From contig NZ_LS999839.1 in the NCBI RefSeq assembly GCF_900564155.1, positions 4,027,097 through 4,091,096 on the forward strand: DNA of 64,000 bases, in the 5' to 3' direction. Each line of letters opens with the position of its first letter. Within the stretch, counting starts at the first letter, position 1. This DNA is from Pedobacter schmidteae. GTDB lineage: Bacteria; Bacteroidota; Bacteroidia; Sphingobacteriales; Sphingobacteriaceae. Shown one piece after another: positions 6,696 through 14,869 of the stretch. Under the pieces are notes generated by a model. That model was not told where the DNA came from. It did not search any database and saw only the letters and a list, made by a program, of their open reading frames with translations. A program made the translations under genes and the position numbers.

Positions 6696-9062
6696 ATGCC
6701 CACGTGTAATTATTCTGTGATTAAAAACGTCCTGTTTATGGTATTGCTGCTGCTGGTGGATGTTGTTCGGGCGGACGATACAAAAGGAAGATTAACAGGA
6801 ATAGTGTTGGATGAATTGGGGAAGCCTATGGCTGGAATTACAGTGTCGCTTCAGCCCGACTACAGGAAGGCATTGAGCGATGAGAAGGGTAAATTTAGTA
6901 TAACCGGTTTGTATGCAGGAATCTATACTCTGACCGTAAATGCAATAGGTTTTGAAAGCCACCGACAGGAAATTGAGCTTACCGGAGGGCATACGCTGGT
7001 CATTACTATTCAGTTGAAACGGGGTAACAAAGCTTTAAATGAAGTGAGCATAAATAGCCATCATAGTAATCCTGATAATTTCATTGATATGGTCCGCACG
7101 GCAATGCCAAGCAAAGTGATCAGTCGCCAGGAAATTGAAATGATGGGTAGCAGAAGACTTGACGAGGTGCTAAAAGAGCAAACCGGGCTGGCCATGGTGA
7201 ATGATATTGGCTCGGGCAGCAGGGCAATAGGTTTGCAAATGCAGGGTTTTAGCAGTGGTTATACCATGATTATGATAGACGGGCAACCTATGGTGGGCCG
7301 CAACAATGGCAACCTGGATTTGTCGAGGATCACCGTTTCCAATATCGAGCGGATAGAGATCATCAAAGGTGCTTCTTCCTGTCTGTTTGGAAGCGAAGCG
7401 CTTGCCGGTGTAATCAATATTGTGACCAGAAAAAATATTACTCAGCCACAGGCAATGGCCGCATTGCGTTACGGGAGTTTTAGCATGCTTGATGCGACGC
7501 TTGAGGGAGAAACTCCTTTTGCAGGTAAAAAAGGATCGGCCTATTTGTCGGCCAACTATTACCGTACAGATGGTTTTAATGCCAATCCCTATCTTAATGA
7601 GGGCAAAACTGCACCGCCATTTAACAGTCTGGCTTTGCAGGGCAGAGGGCGATACCTGTTGAGCGAAAAAAGTGCGATTAACCTAAATGGACGATATGTG
7701 ACCCGGCATTCGGACAATCAGATTTCGTATGGGGTAAAGCCTAGCAGGGATGTATTGGATGAAAAGGATTTGAACGGTTCGGTGGCATTGAACAATAATT
7801 TTAATAATGGATTAAAGTTAAAAACGCAGTATTATTTAACCAATTATCAGACCAGACAGAACATCACCGATTTAACCAGTGGAACCGTTATGCCCGGAAA
7901 CCAATTTGATCAGTATCTGCATCGGGCCGAAGTACAGGGAGCAAAACAATTTTCTGACGCACTAGAGCTTACCGGTGGTGTAGGGGGGGCTTATGAACTG
8001 CTAAATAACACTGCCTATCGTAATACCAAGAGCATGGCCAATTATTTTGGGTATGCACAGGCCAATTGGCAGGCTGCCAGTCAGCTGTCGGTAACAGCGG
8101 GTGCACGTTATGATTACCATGATAAATATGGTGCAAAAGTAAATCCAAGTATTGGGTTACAATATAGTCCATACACTAATTTTACACTGAAAGCTGCTGT
8201 AGGTAGCGGTTTTAAGACACCTAATTTCCAGCAGTTGTACATGGTGTTTACCAATCTTCAAACCGGTTATACTGTTTTGGGTGCCGAGGAGTTCTGGCGT
8301 GAACTGAAGCTTTTGCAAGATGCAGGCCAGATTCTGAATGTATTTTCTTCGGCACAAAATGTTGGTCAGCTGAAACCCGAACGTTCGGTATCCTATAGCG
8401 GAGGGTTCAATTATAGTCCTATAGCCAGTGTAAAACTGGATGTCAATGTGTTTTATAATGACATGAAGAACTTTATCAACTCTGAGCAGGTAGCGGTAAA
8501 AGCCAACAATCAGCAGGTTTTTTCCTATATGAATATCGCCAGGGCATATACTACCGGTGTGGAGATGGGAGTAGGTTGGGCAGCTACCAGATCGATAAAT
8601 ATTTCTGCCGGTTACCAATTGCTTTATGCGGTGGACAAGGGGGTGGTCGACTCTATAAAGAATGGTACCGGTTTATATGGTTCCGTATATGACACTGATA
8701 TCAATGATGTTAGAAAATCAACCCGCAAGGATTATTTCGGCCTAAATAACCGTTCCCGTCATATGGCAAACATCAAAGCTAGTTACAGTCACGAACGATC
8801 TGGTATTACGGGAACTTTCAGGGTCAACTATCGCAGTAAATATGGTTTTTCTGAAGACAATAAGGGCAATAAGTTTTTAGACCCTTATGATACTTATGTC
8901 CGCAGTTTCTTTTTGCTGAATGCTGCGGTACAAAAGACATTTTATAACAAGCATTTACAGTTGCAGCTAACGGCAGACAACCTGATGAACTATCGTGATC
9001 AGTTGATGCCGGCACAGCAGGGCCGGGCTATAGTTGCTGGCGTCAGTTGGCGTTTTTTTTAA
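6696..9062 (+). CDS. hmuR: TonB-dependent heme receptor, HmuR-like
   Basis: Outer-membrane heme receptor of 788 residues. A signal peptide is followed by a carboxypeptidase-regulatory-like domain (about residues 31-110), a plug domain (about 125-240, with MQGFSSGYTMIMIDGQPM and IEIIKGASSCLFGSEALAGVINIVTR), and a 22-strand barrel ending in an aromatic residue (SWRFF). GFKTPNFQQLY (near 505) sits where heme receptors have the FRAP box, and QLKPERS (near 558) where they have NPxL. The gene heads an operon with two HmuY lipoproteins, heme oxygenase and an AraC regulator. Heme specificity comes mainly from that context; a siderophore receptor is the less likely alternative. Confidence 0.88.
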   Translation: MPTCNYSVIKNVLFMVLLLLVDVVRADDTKGRLTGIVLDELGKPMAGITVSLQPDYRKALSDEKGKFSITGLYAGIYTLTVNAIGFESHRQEIELTGGHTLVITIQLKRGNKALNEVSINSHHSNPDNFIDMVRTAMPSKVISRQEIEMMGSRRLDEVLKEQTGLAMVNDIGSGSRAIGLQMQGFSSGYTMIMIDGQPMVGRNNGNLDLSRITVSNIERIEIIKGASSCLFGSEALAGVINIVTRKNITQPQAMAALRYGSFSMLDATLEGETPFAGKKGSAYLSANYYRTDGFNANPYLNEGKTAPPFNSLALQGRGRYLLSEKSAINLNGRYVTRHSDNQISYGVKPSRDVLDEKDLNGSVALNNNFNNGLKLKTQYYLTNYQTRQNITDLTSGTVMPGNQFDQYLHRAEVQGAKQFSDALELTGGVGGAYELLNNTAYRNTKSMANYFGYAQANWQAASQLSVTAGARYDYHDKYGAKVNPSIGLQYSPYTNFTLKAAVGSGFKTPNFQQLYMVFTNLQTGYTVLGAEEFWRELKLLQDAGQILNVFSSAQNVGQLKPERSVSYSGGFNYSPIASVKLDVNVFYNDMKNFINSEQVAVKANNQQVFSYMNIARAYTTGVEMGVGWAATRSINISAGYQLLYAVDKGVVDSIKNGTGLYGSVYDTDINDVRKSTRKDYFGLNNRSRHMANIKASYSHERSGITGTFRVNYRSKYGFSEDNKGNKFLDPYDTYVRSFFLLNAAVQKTFYNKHLQLQLTADNLMNYRDQLMPAQQGRAIVAGVSWRFF

Positions 9063-9080
9063 GATTGAAAACCGAATGAT

Positions 9081-9761
9081 ATGATCAAAAAAACAGATAT
9101 GAGAAAGCGCAAATTAATACAAGGAGTGGCCATATTGGCCATGCTGACCGTGATGGCTTCCTGTACCAAGGAAGAAATAAAACCAGTATTGGAAGATGGG
9201 CTAAGTACAGTGGTAAAAGACATTCCCGGAGATGTGGGGAATACAGTGGGCGGTACAAAACCCTTTGAGATTTTTTATTTCAGCCTTAAAACGGGGGCAA
9301 AAGTTGATAAAAGTAAGTTACTGACCGCCGACTGGGACCTGGCCTTTGCAAAGGAATACAATTCCTACGTATCCGTTAACAATGGTACCAACGACCAGAG
9401 CTATGGCTTTGGTGGACCTGGAAAAGGGGGGATGGTAGTGGTAAATCAGGCTTACGATGCGGTTAAGACAGCTCCATCTGATGAGGCGTTTACCACCAAT
9501 GGAATTACCGCTGCCGGATGGGATTCGGGAAACGGCAATGGCTGGTATTTTTATGAACTGAACACTCATATTGCAGTGCCGATTAAAAATAGAACCTATG
9601 TACTGCGTACTGCCGAAGGTAAATATGCAAAATTACAAATGGTAAGCATGTATAAAGGTGCACCAGCTACGGTGACCGATTTGAACTGGCCGGCGCCCTA
9701 TTTTACCTTCCGGTATTATGTACAGCAGGACGGAAGCAGAAACCTGTCTACCAAAGACTAA
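9081..9761 (+). CDS. HmuY-family heme-binding lipoprotein (copy 1)
   Basis: Putative hemophore-like lipoprotein, 226 residues from ATG 9081. ATG 9099 gives a more typical signal (MRKRKLIQG...) and is equally possible. The lipobox is VMASC, with the Cys followed by TKEE, a Lys-acidic pattern that resembles the surface-export signal known in Capnocytophaga lipoproteins. The HmuY core is visible: DWDLAF, a Gly/Asn-rich loop, GWYFYELNTH, then RTYVLRTAEGKYAKLQMVS and YFTFRYYVQQDGSR. HmuY of Porphyromonas gingivalis binds heme through two His; here the His in NTHIAVP aligns with a His in both other copies. It starts 18 bp after hmuR. Confidence 0.88.
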   Translation: MIKKTDMRKRKLIQGVAILAMLTVMASCTKEEIKPVLEDGLSTVVKDIPGDVGNTVGGTKPFEIFYFSLKTGAKVDKSKLLTADWDLAFAKEYNSYVSVNNGTNDQSYGFGGPGKGGMVVVNQAYDAVKTAPSDEAFTTNGITAAGWDSGNGNGWYFYELNTHIAVPIKNRTYVLRTAEGKYAKLQMVSMYKGAPATVTDLNWPAPYFTFRYYVQQDGSRNLSTKD

Positions 9762-9796
9762 ATCAATAGATTATCCATTTAATATTATATTTTTTT

Positions 9797-10498
9797 ATGA
9801 ACTATTTAAAAACTGTTAAAATCTGCAGCTTATTGCTTAGCACAGTTGTCATTGTTGCCTCTTGTAAAAAAGACAAAAAGGAAGAAGAACCAACCGTAGC
9901 TCCGTATTATTATAAACTGGAACGGATTGAGAATTTCAGTTCCAGTGTTACAGGCGCAACTACCATTTATTTTAATTTTGCCAACAAGAAAGAGGTAGCT
10001 GCAAGTCAGGCAAAAACCAATGATTGGGATATGGCTTTCGGAGGACTTCTGGCTAGTTTTGTGAGCGGAAATAATGGGGCCGACGCTGTAAATTATGGTA
10101 CTGGTGGTACCGCAGTTGGCGGGGCATTGGTGATAGAAAAACCATTTGATGAAGTAACCGATATACCTGCTTCGGCGGGCTTTAAAACCGGAAAAGATTT
10201 ATTTGGGATGGACAAAGAAGGCGCACGTGCTGACGGAATTGGCTGGTATTTGTATGACGAAACCGGACTGATAAGAGGAGATGGAAGCGCGCGTAAAAAA
10301 CATGTGGTGTATGCCATGCCCGAAAAACGTACCGTAGTTATCCGCGCTGCTAATGGCGACTTTGTAAAAGTGAAAATGATAAGCTGTTATAAAGATGCTT
10401 TTACAGCCGATAAATGGTTCATCGATAGCACTAAGATGTTTTATACGTTTGAATATGTAATCGTGCCTAAAGGCAGTACCAAATTTGTAATTAAATAA
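9797..10498 (+). CDS. HmuY-family heme-binding lipoprotein (copy 2)
   Basis: Second HmuY-like lipoprotein, 233 residues. The signal peptide ends in VIVASC, followed by KKDKKEEE, strongly charged and consistent with surface export. Shared core motifs are NDWDMAFGG, SFVSGNNG, GWYLYDETG, KKHVVYAMP, RTVVIRAANGDFVKVKMISCYKDAF and FYTFEYV. It is closer to the copy at 12281 than to its immediate neighbour at 9081; both carry SCYKDAFT and end in KGSTKF. It sits 35 bp after copy 1 in the hmuR operon. Sequence alone cannot tell which residues bind heme; the conserved His in KKHVVYA and the Met after it are candidates. Confidence 0.87.
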   Translation: MNYLKTVKICSLLLSTVVIVASCKKDKKEEEPTVAPYYYKLERIENFSSSVTGATTIYFNFANKKEVAASQAKTNDWDMAFGGLLASFVSGNNGADAVNYGTGGTAVGGALVIEKPFDEVTDIPASAGFKTGKDLFGMDKEGARADGIGWYLYDETGLIRGDGSARKKHVVYAMPEKRTVVIRAANGDFVKVKMISCYKDAFTADKWFIDSTKMFYTFEYVIVPKGSTKFVIK

Positions 10499-10535
10499 TT
10501 AACCCGAAAATTTAACACCTTAAATTCATAAACAT

Positions 10536-11096
10536 ATGTTAAGCAATTCCATTAAAGAAGCGACTAAAGAAGCGCACCAGAACCTGGAAAAAAAAGTAGT
10601 GGTAAAAATGAAAGCCATCCGTAGTGACGCCGATTATGCTGATTTTTTAAAGCATTTTTATGCCTATTTCAATGAGGTTGAACAAGCGATTGCCCCTTAT
10701 ATCAACACCGGATTGTTACCTGACTATGCCGAGCGCCGCAATTCTGCTTACCTGAAAAAAGACATTGAAGAATTGGGTGGAAGCACCAATGATTTACCTG
10801 CTGCACAGGCACCGGAAATTACGAATACGATACAGGCCCTGGGTGCTTTGTATGTGATGGAAGGTTCTATTATGGGGGGACCAATCATTGTAAAGATGCT
10901 GGAGAAATTTGGAATCACTAAAGGAGTATCCTTCTTTTCGGGATATGGAGAGGCAACCGGACAAATGTGGGGTAAGTTTATTGCAGTGTTAAATGCGCAG
11001 GCAAAAAACGAAACTGAAGAAGCTCAGGCTATTGCTACCGCCAACGGTACATTTTCACAATTCGGAGAAGTATTTGGCGAAGTGAGCGTAGTCTGA
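10536..11096 (+). CDS. Biliverdin-producing heme oxygenase
   Basis: Cytosolic heme oxygenase (186 residues), which opens the heme ring to biliverdin, CO and iron. H14 in KEAHQNLEK is the expected proximal heme ligand, and ALYVMEGSIMGGPIIV matches the distal glycine-rich helix. Length is at the small end of the bacterial HemO/HmuO family. It lies 37 bp after the second HmuY gene in the hmuR operon. Import and degradation of heme are therefore encoded together, the strongest argument that the island uses heme as an iron source. Confidence 0.92.
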   Translation: MLSNSIKEATKEAHQNLEKKVVVKMKAIRSDADYADFLKHFYAYFNEVEQAIAPYINTGLLPDYAERRNSAYLKKDIEELGGSTNDLPAAQAPEITNTIQALGALYVMEGSIMGGPIIVKMLEKFGITKGVSFFSGYGEATGQMWGKFIAVLNAQAKNETEEAQAIATANGTFSQFGEVFGEVSVV

Positions 11097-11124
11097 AAAG
11101 TTCCGCTAAAAGATATACACGCTC

Positions 11125-12120
11125 ATGAAAATAAAATCTAAAATTGAAGGGTCGGACGAGTGGTTGTTCATTGAAGAAATTCCTGAACGTTACTCGCCCA
11201 GTGCCCCGCTCTCAGAAAAAAATGTGAACATTAAAAGCCTGCCGGCGCAAAAACTGGTAAACTACCAGCTTAGCGCAGGGGGCTTGTTCCTTGTGCACTC
11301 TACCATGCAATTTAATGCCAGTGTTAAAGTGCTTTCGGAAATAGAAGGAGAGACCATTACCTCTCAGTTCATTTTTTATGGCCCCAATCTGAATGCCGTT
11401 AAAAAGGAGGTCAAAAGTAGCCGCCGGGAGGGTAGCAGACACAATATCCGGTATATCCCATCCATAAAAGGCAAATACCCAATGGTACCTGATATAGAGT
11501 ACAAGTACTTTCTGCTGGTGTTATCCAAAGAATATTATTTTCACCTGATTGATCAGCATTCGCTGCTGCATAGCGATTTTGTCCGCGAAATTTTAAAAGG
11601 GAAATATACCTCATTTGCTGCAAAAGATCTTCCGGTAACCACCGAAATGAAAAGGGTGATCAATGATATTTGTGAATGTAAAAGAACAGGCGAGCTAAAA
11701 AGGTTGCATACAGAATCGAAGATTTTGGAACTGCTGATGCTGCAACTGGAACAAATGCAATCGGGGGTAGAGGTTGATAAATACCTGATCAAGCAGGATG
11801 ATTTAAAAAAAATAGAACATGCCCGCGATATTTTGGACGCCTCCTATACCTATCCGCCTACCATTATTGAGCTTTCTAAACAGGTTGCGCTAAACGAATT
11901 TAAGCTCAAAAGAGGCTTTAAGGAATATTACGGGACAACCATTTATGGTTATGTAACCCGGCTTAGGATGGAAGAAGCCAGAAGGCTGATTCTGGACGAA
12001 CGGAAAAGTGTGGGGCAGGTTGCTGCCGCTGTTGGCTTTAACCATCAAAGTCATCTTACAGATGCATTTAAACGTTATTTCGGTATTCTACCCAGCGAAA
12101 TTAAATCCAACGAGGACTAA
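11125..12120 (+). CDS. AraC-family regulator, PchR-like
   Basis: Transcriptional regulator of 331 residues, with a ligand-sensing N-terminal half and an AraC/XylS DNA-binding domain at about 230-328. The second helix-turn-helix segment (SVGQVAAAVGFNHQSHLTDAFKRYFGILPSEI) and the preceding ALNEFKLKRGFKEYYGTTIYGYV resemble the PchR group, which activates siderophore or heme uptake genes. It is last in the hmuR operon, 28 bp after heme oxygenase. The next unit begins within 160 bp. Inference: it activates both heme units through the shared GGTTAAAAATAATCC element. Confidence 0.88.
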   Translation: MKIKSKIEGSDEWLFIEEIPERYSPSAPLSEKNVNIKSLPAQKLVNYQLSAGGLFLVHSTMQFNASVKVLSEIEGETITSQFIFYGPNLNAVKKEVKSSRREGSRHNIRYIPSIKGKYPMVPDIEYKYFLLVLSKEYYFHLIDQHSLLHSDFVREILKGKYTSFAAKDLPVTTEMKRVINDICECKRTGELKRLHTESKILELLMLQLEQMQSGVEVDKYLIKQDDLKKIEHARDILDASYTYPPTIIELSKQVALNEFKLKRGFKEYYGTTIYGYVTRLRMEEARRLILDERKSVGQVAAAVGFNHQSHLTDAFKRYFGILPSEIKSNED

Positions 12121-12175
12121 TGATATCGTTCCCTGCAATCATTGATCCCATATCCATAAAATGGACGATTTCTAT

Positions 12176-12267
12176 CCCGAAATGGTTAAAAATAATCCGG
12201 TTTCCGATAACAGATTCTATTTTATAGTACGCATATTTGTTTTGTTATTTAGACTGATTAAAAATAA
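12176..12267 (+). promoter_or_regulatory. Second copy of the 92-bp heme promoter module
   Basis: This block repeats 6599-6690. The first 25 bp (12176-12200) are identical, the CATATTTG box (12232-12239) is identical and at the same distance, and the terminal 23-bp element (12245-12267) differs at one base. By hand count about 72 of 92 positions match, with no gap. It drives hmuY copy 3. An ATG at 12161 opens a frame through this block into hmuY3, but the duplicated regulatory sequence shows the true start is downstream. Confidence 0.65.
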
Positions 12268-12280
12268 GTACAAATCAAAT

Positions 12281-13060
12281 ATGCTTAATATAATGAAACA
12301 TTCACGTTTAGCAGGATTACATAGTTTCCTGTTTTTCTCTTTGTCTATGGCTGCATTCAGTACCATATTTACCAGTTGTTCGGAGAAGGATATTGCCGAA
12401 CCCGAAAAGGAGGTAGAAGTAGTTGTATTTAACAAACTGCTCAAGGTAGAGAATTTTGCCATGGAAACTGATGATAAGAACCCTACAGTATCTAAAACGG
12501 CCGTTTATTATAGCCTGGAAGACCGAAAAGATATCGCCTTGGTAAATGCCAAAACCACCCGCTGGGATATTGCCTTCAACGGTCTTTACAACAGTTTCAT
12601 TTCGGGTAACAATGGTAAAAATGAAGCTAATGCTGGTTTTGGGTCTAACGGAGTAGGTGGTGTAATGATTGTACAAAAACCTTACGACGAGGTGATAGAC
12701 ATTCCGGCCGACAGTGAGTTTAAAACCGGAAACGGATTGATCGGTACAGATGATGCCGGTGCATTTGGACAAGGAACTGGCTGGTACCTGTACGATTTTG
12801 GAGGTTCTATTGTTGCAACGGGAGCAGACAAGCAACATGTAGCTTACGCCTTGGGGAATCCGCTGAAACTGCTTAACGGAACTACCATCCCAGCCCGAAC
12901 TATTATTGTACGCACGGCCAAAGGTAACTATGCAAAGATCAAGATGATCAGTTGTTATAAAGATGCTTTTACACCTGATCTGTGGTTCAAAAACACACCG
13001 CATATGTATTTTACTTTTGAATATACGCTTGCTCAAAAAGGAAGCACAAAATTTAAATAA
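12281..13060 (+). CDS. HmuY-family heme-binding lipoprotein (copy 3)
   Basis: Third HmuY-like lipoprotein, 259 residues from ATG 12281 (ATG 12293 also possible). The frame stays open upstream through the promoter module, which is not coding. The signal peptide ends IFTSC, followed by SEKDIAEPEKE. Core motifs are RWDIAFNG, SFISGNNG, GWYLYDFGG, KQHVAYALG, RTIIVRTAKGNYAKIKMISCYKDAF and YFTFEYT. It is the first gene of the second rightward heme unit, 18 bp before the next lipoprotein gene. Nearest relative in the window is copy 2. Separate transcription under the same module suggests duplication of promoter and gene together. Confidence 0.87.
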   Translation: MLNIMKHSRLAGLHSFLFFSLSMAAFSTIFTSCSEKDIAEPEKEVEVVVFNKLLKVENFAMETDDKNPTVSKTAVYYSLEDRKDIALVNAKTTRWDIAFNGLYNSFISGNNGKNEANAGFGSNGVGGVMIVQKPYDEVIDIPADSEFKTGNGLIGTDDAGAFGQGTGWYLYDFGGSIVATGADKQHVAYALGNPLKLLNGTTIPARTIIVRTAKGNYAKIKMISCYKDAFTPDLWFKNTPHMYFTFEYTLAQKGSTKFK

Positions 13061-13078
13061 CCCTTTTTTTAACTCAAT

Positions 13079-14047
13079 ATGAATTTAAAAAGTATACCCT
13101 TTTTAACGGGAATCCTATTGCTTATGGTTTTGTTTGCCTGCAACAAAACAATGGACCTCCCGGCACAGCCGGGCAACAGGATATTGTCCTATAAAGTCAC
13201 TAATGTACAAGACACCGTAATCTATGGAGCAATAGATGATATTGAAAAAAGTATTACCGTATATGTGCCTTTTTACTACAACCTTGCAGTAATAGACCCC
13301 GAAATTAAGCTAAGCGATGGAGCAAAGCTAGAAGAGGCTGTTGATGCGGTTGAGGTAACCCGTACCGATGTGGTGTACAAAGTAAAGGCTGCTGATGGCA
13401 CTATAGCCAGTTACAAACTTAAAATTGTGGTACAAAATGCCGGAGATCTGTACGTAAAGGAATTGTCGACTGCCAGCAGCATTGCTGTTTTTTATCCGAA
13501 TGCACAATTTATTGTATCCGGAAATTTCTTTACCATCGATCCGGCCCTCATTGACACCCGGATGGTGGCTAAAAATGGAGGAAAAGAAAGTTCCATTAGC
13601 TATGGTACAATGGGTGGTGGAAGGAATGTAGAGAATGGCCAGGTTGCCTATAACATTAATTATAACACCTTGTTGCCAACCTTGGATAGCGGATTATATT
13701 ATATTAAAGTTAAGGTATTTGGACAATCAGCACAATCCAGGTACCCGATACGGATTTCCTATAAACAACCTGATATTGCCCTGGTAAGCCGCGAGTTGAA
13801 ACAAGGTGAGTCGTTCTCCTACAATGTGATGCCGGGTACCGTCCTTACCGGAATTAAAAGTGTTGCATTGGCTGATGATAAAGGGGTATTCAGAAACCTG
13901 ATTGTAGGTGCTTACACCCGTACCCAGCTACTTTTGCAGGTTCCGGACAATTTTCCTCCCGGCGACTACCAGCAGTTGCGTATCGAATTTGATGGCTGGA
14001 ATACCCTAACCAAAAACTTCATCATTTTTAAAGTAAACCCAAAATAA
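13079..14047 (+). CDS. Lipoprotein with DUF5018-like N-terminal domain
   Basis: Unknown exported lipoprotein, 322 residues. The lipobox is VLFAC, followed by NKTMDLPAQPGNRILSYKVTN. The first 110 residues after the Cys (ILSYKVTN, VYGAIDD-like turns, VYVPFYYNLAVIDPEI, LSDGAKLE) look like the DUF5018 bacterial Ig-like domain. The remainder is beta-rich and may hold two further Ig-like/IPT modules. It is the second gene of the unit led by hmuY3. Size and layout resemble the lipoprotein at 14870. Inference: a cell-surface accessory in hemoprotein or heme capture; no direct evidence of ligand. Confidence 0.7.
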   Translation: MNLKSIPFLTGILLLMVLFACNKTMDLPAQPGNRILSYKVTNVQDTVIYGAIDDIEKSITVYVPFYYNLAVIDPEIKLSDGAKLEEAVDAVEVTRTDVVYKVKAADGTIASYKLKIVVQNAGDLYVKELSTASSIAVFYPNAQFIVSGNFFTIDPALIDTRMVAKNGGKESSISYGTMGGGRNVENGQVAYNINYNTLLPTLDSGLYYIKVKVFGQSAQSRYPIRISYKQPDIALVSRELKQGESFSYNVMPGTVLTGIKSVALADDKGVFRNLIVGAYTRTQLLLQVPDNFPPGDYQQLRIEFDGWNTLTKNFIIFKVNPK

Positions 14048-14090
14048 ATGAATCTCAGCCCTTTTGGCCTAATCATATCTTAAAAAAAAC

Positions 14091-14729
14091 ATGAAACAAA
14101 CATTATTAAAAACGCTTATAGCTGCAGCAGTTATAACCATCAGTGTATCATCCTGCAAAAAAGAAAATGAACCAGCAGCGCCTGGACTATCTGCCAACCA
14201 TGCTACAAAAGCTGTAGTACCGGGTGCGATCAATGTGGCATCATTTACCACTGTATGGGGCAATCCTTATAACCCTGCAAGTTACGGTACCATAGCCTAC
14301 AGCCTGGTTGCGAATGCAATATTAACACCTGGCGAAGCCTTGTTTAGCGGGCAGGTAAACAACACGCTTAGCGCCGGAACAGGATTCACCCTGCATTACC
14401 TATACAATACCAGTTTAACATTGGCCGGTATTACTGCCGCCGACTTTCTCGTGCCAGCAAACAATTATACTGCGGCATCAACTATTGGTATGAACACCAG
14501 TACAGGAATACCTAATGGCTGGTTTAATTACGCTACTTCAGCTCCAACGCCAGTTGCGGGGTTCTTTGCCATTGTAGATGATGGTACTGATACCTATGTT
14601 ATTCAGTTGACAGGTTTCCCGAACTCAGCTTCGCGTCCTGCAAGCACTGATCAGAACGGCGATGGTGTCATCAACGGAAGAGACATTGAAGTGAAAAGCG
14701 ATGTAAACTTCTCTTACAAGTTATTATAA
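14091..14729 (+). CDS. Lipoprotein of unknown function with EF-hand-like loop
   Basis: A 212-residue lipoprotein. The signal peptide ends VSSC, followed by KKENEP. The mature protein is rich in Ala, Thr, Asn and Gly, with little charge, and looks all-beta. Near the C-terminus, DQNGDGVINGRD has the D-x-N-x-D-G-x-I-x-x-x-D spacing of a calcium-binding loop as in dockerins or thrombospondin-like repeats, but only one copy is present. It lies 43 bp after the DUF5018-like gene. Not recognised as a known family. Possibilities include a calcium-dependent adhesin or substrate-binding lipoprotein working with the HmuY protein. Confidence 0.65.
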   Translation: MKQTLLKTLIAAAVITISVSSCKKENEPAAPGLSANHATKAVVPGAINVASFTTVWGNPYNPASYGTIAYSLVANAILTPGEALFSGQVNNTLSAGTGFTLHYLYNTSLTLAGITAADFLVPANNYTAASTIGMNTSTGIPNGWFNYATSAPTPVAGFFAIVDDGTDTYVIQLTGFPNSASRPASTDQNGDGVINGRDIEVKSDVNFSYKLL

Positions 14730-14813
14730 TCTGAATTAATTTAATCACAACAGCCGAAGGGCCGGGATACGGCAGGCTTTGAAAACAACCGTACCCCTAA
14801 TGAGATGATCCCG

Positions 14814-14853
14814 ACCGGCATAAGGAGCAAATATATCCTTTTGCCGGTTTTTT
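14814..14853 (+). terminator. Intrinsic terminator or attenuator within the second heme unit
   Basis: ACCGGCA-T-AAGGA pairs with TCCTT-T-TGCCGGT, followed by six T. The stem is 12 bp around one T-T mismatch, with a loop of about 9 nt. It sits in the 140-bp gap between two co-directional lipoprotein genes, the largest gap inside this unit, so it probably lowers expression of the downstream genes rather than ending the locus. Confidence 0.8.
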
Positions 14854-14869
14854 ACCAAACCCATAACAC

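Noticed and set aside
8157-8618. Open frame of 153 codons on the - strand inside hmuR
   Set aside because: Shadow of the TonB receptor barrel; no start signal or motif.
12161-12280. Upstream extension of hmuY copy 3 from ATG 12161
   Set aside because: This segment is the duplicated promoter module seen before hmuR, so it is regulatory, and the signal peptide begins at 12281 or 12293.
12317-13036. Open frame of 239 codons on the - strand opposite hmuY copy 3
   Set aside because: It lies wholly within the HmuY gene, has no recognisable motif or promoter, and the HmuY frame on the + strand carries clear family signatures.
14730-14869. Riboswitch in the 140-bp gap of the second heme unit
   Set aside because: The only clear structure is a simple terminator hairpin; no conserved aptamer core could be recognised.
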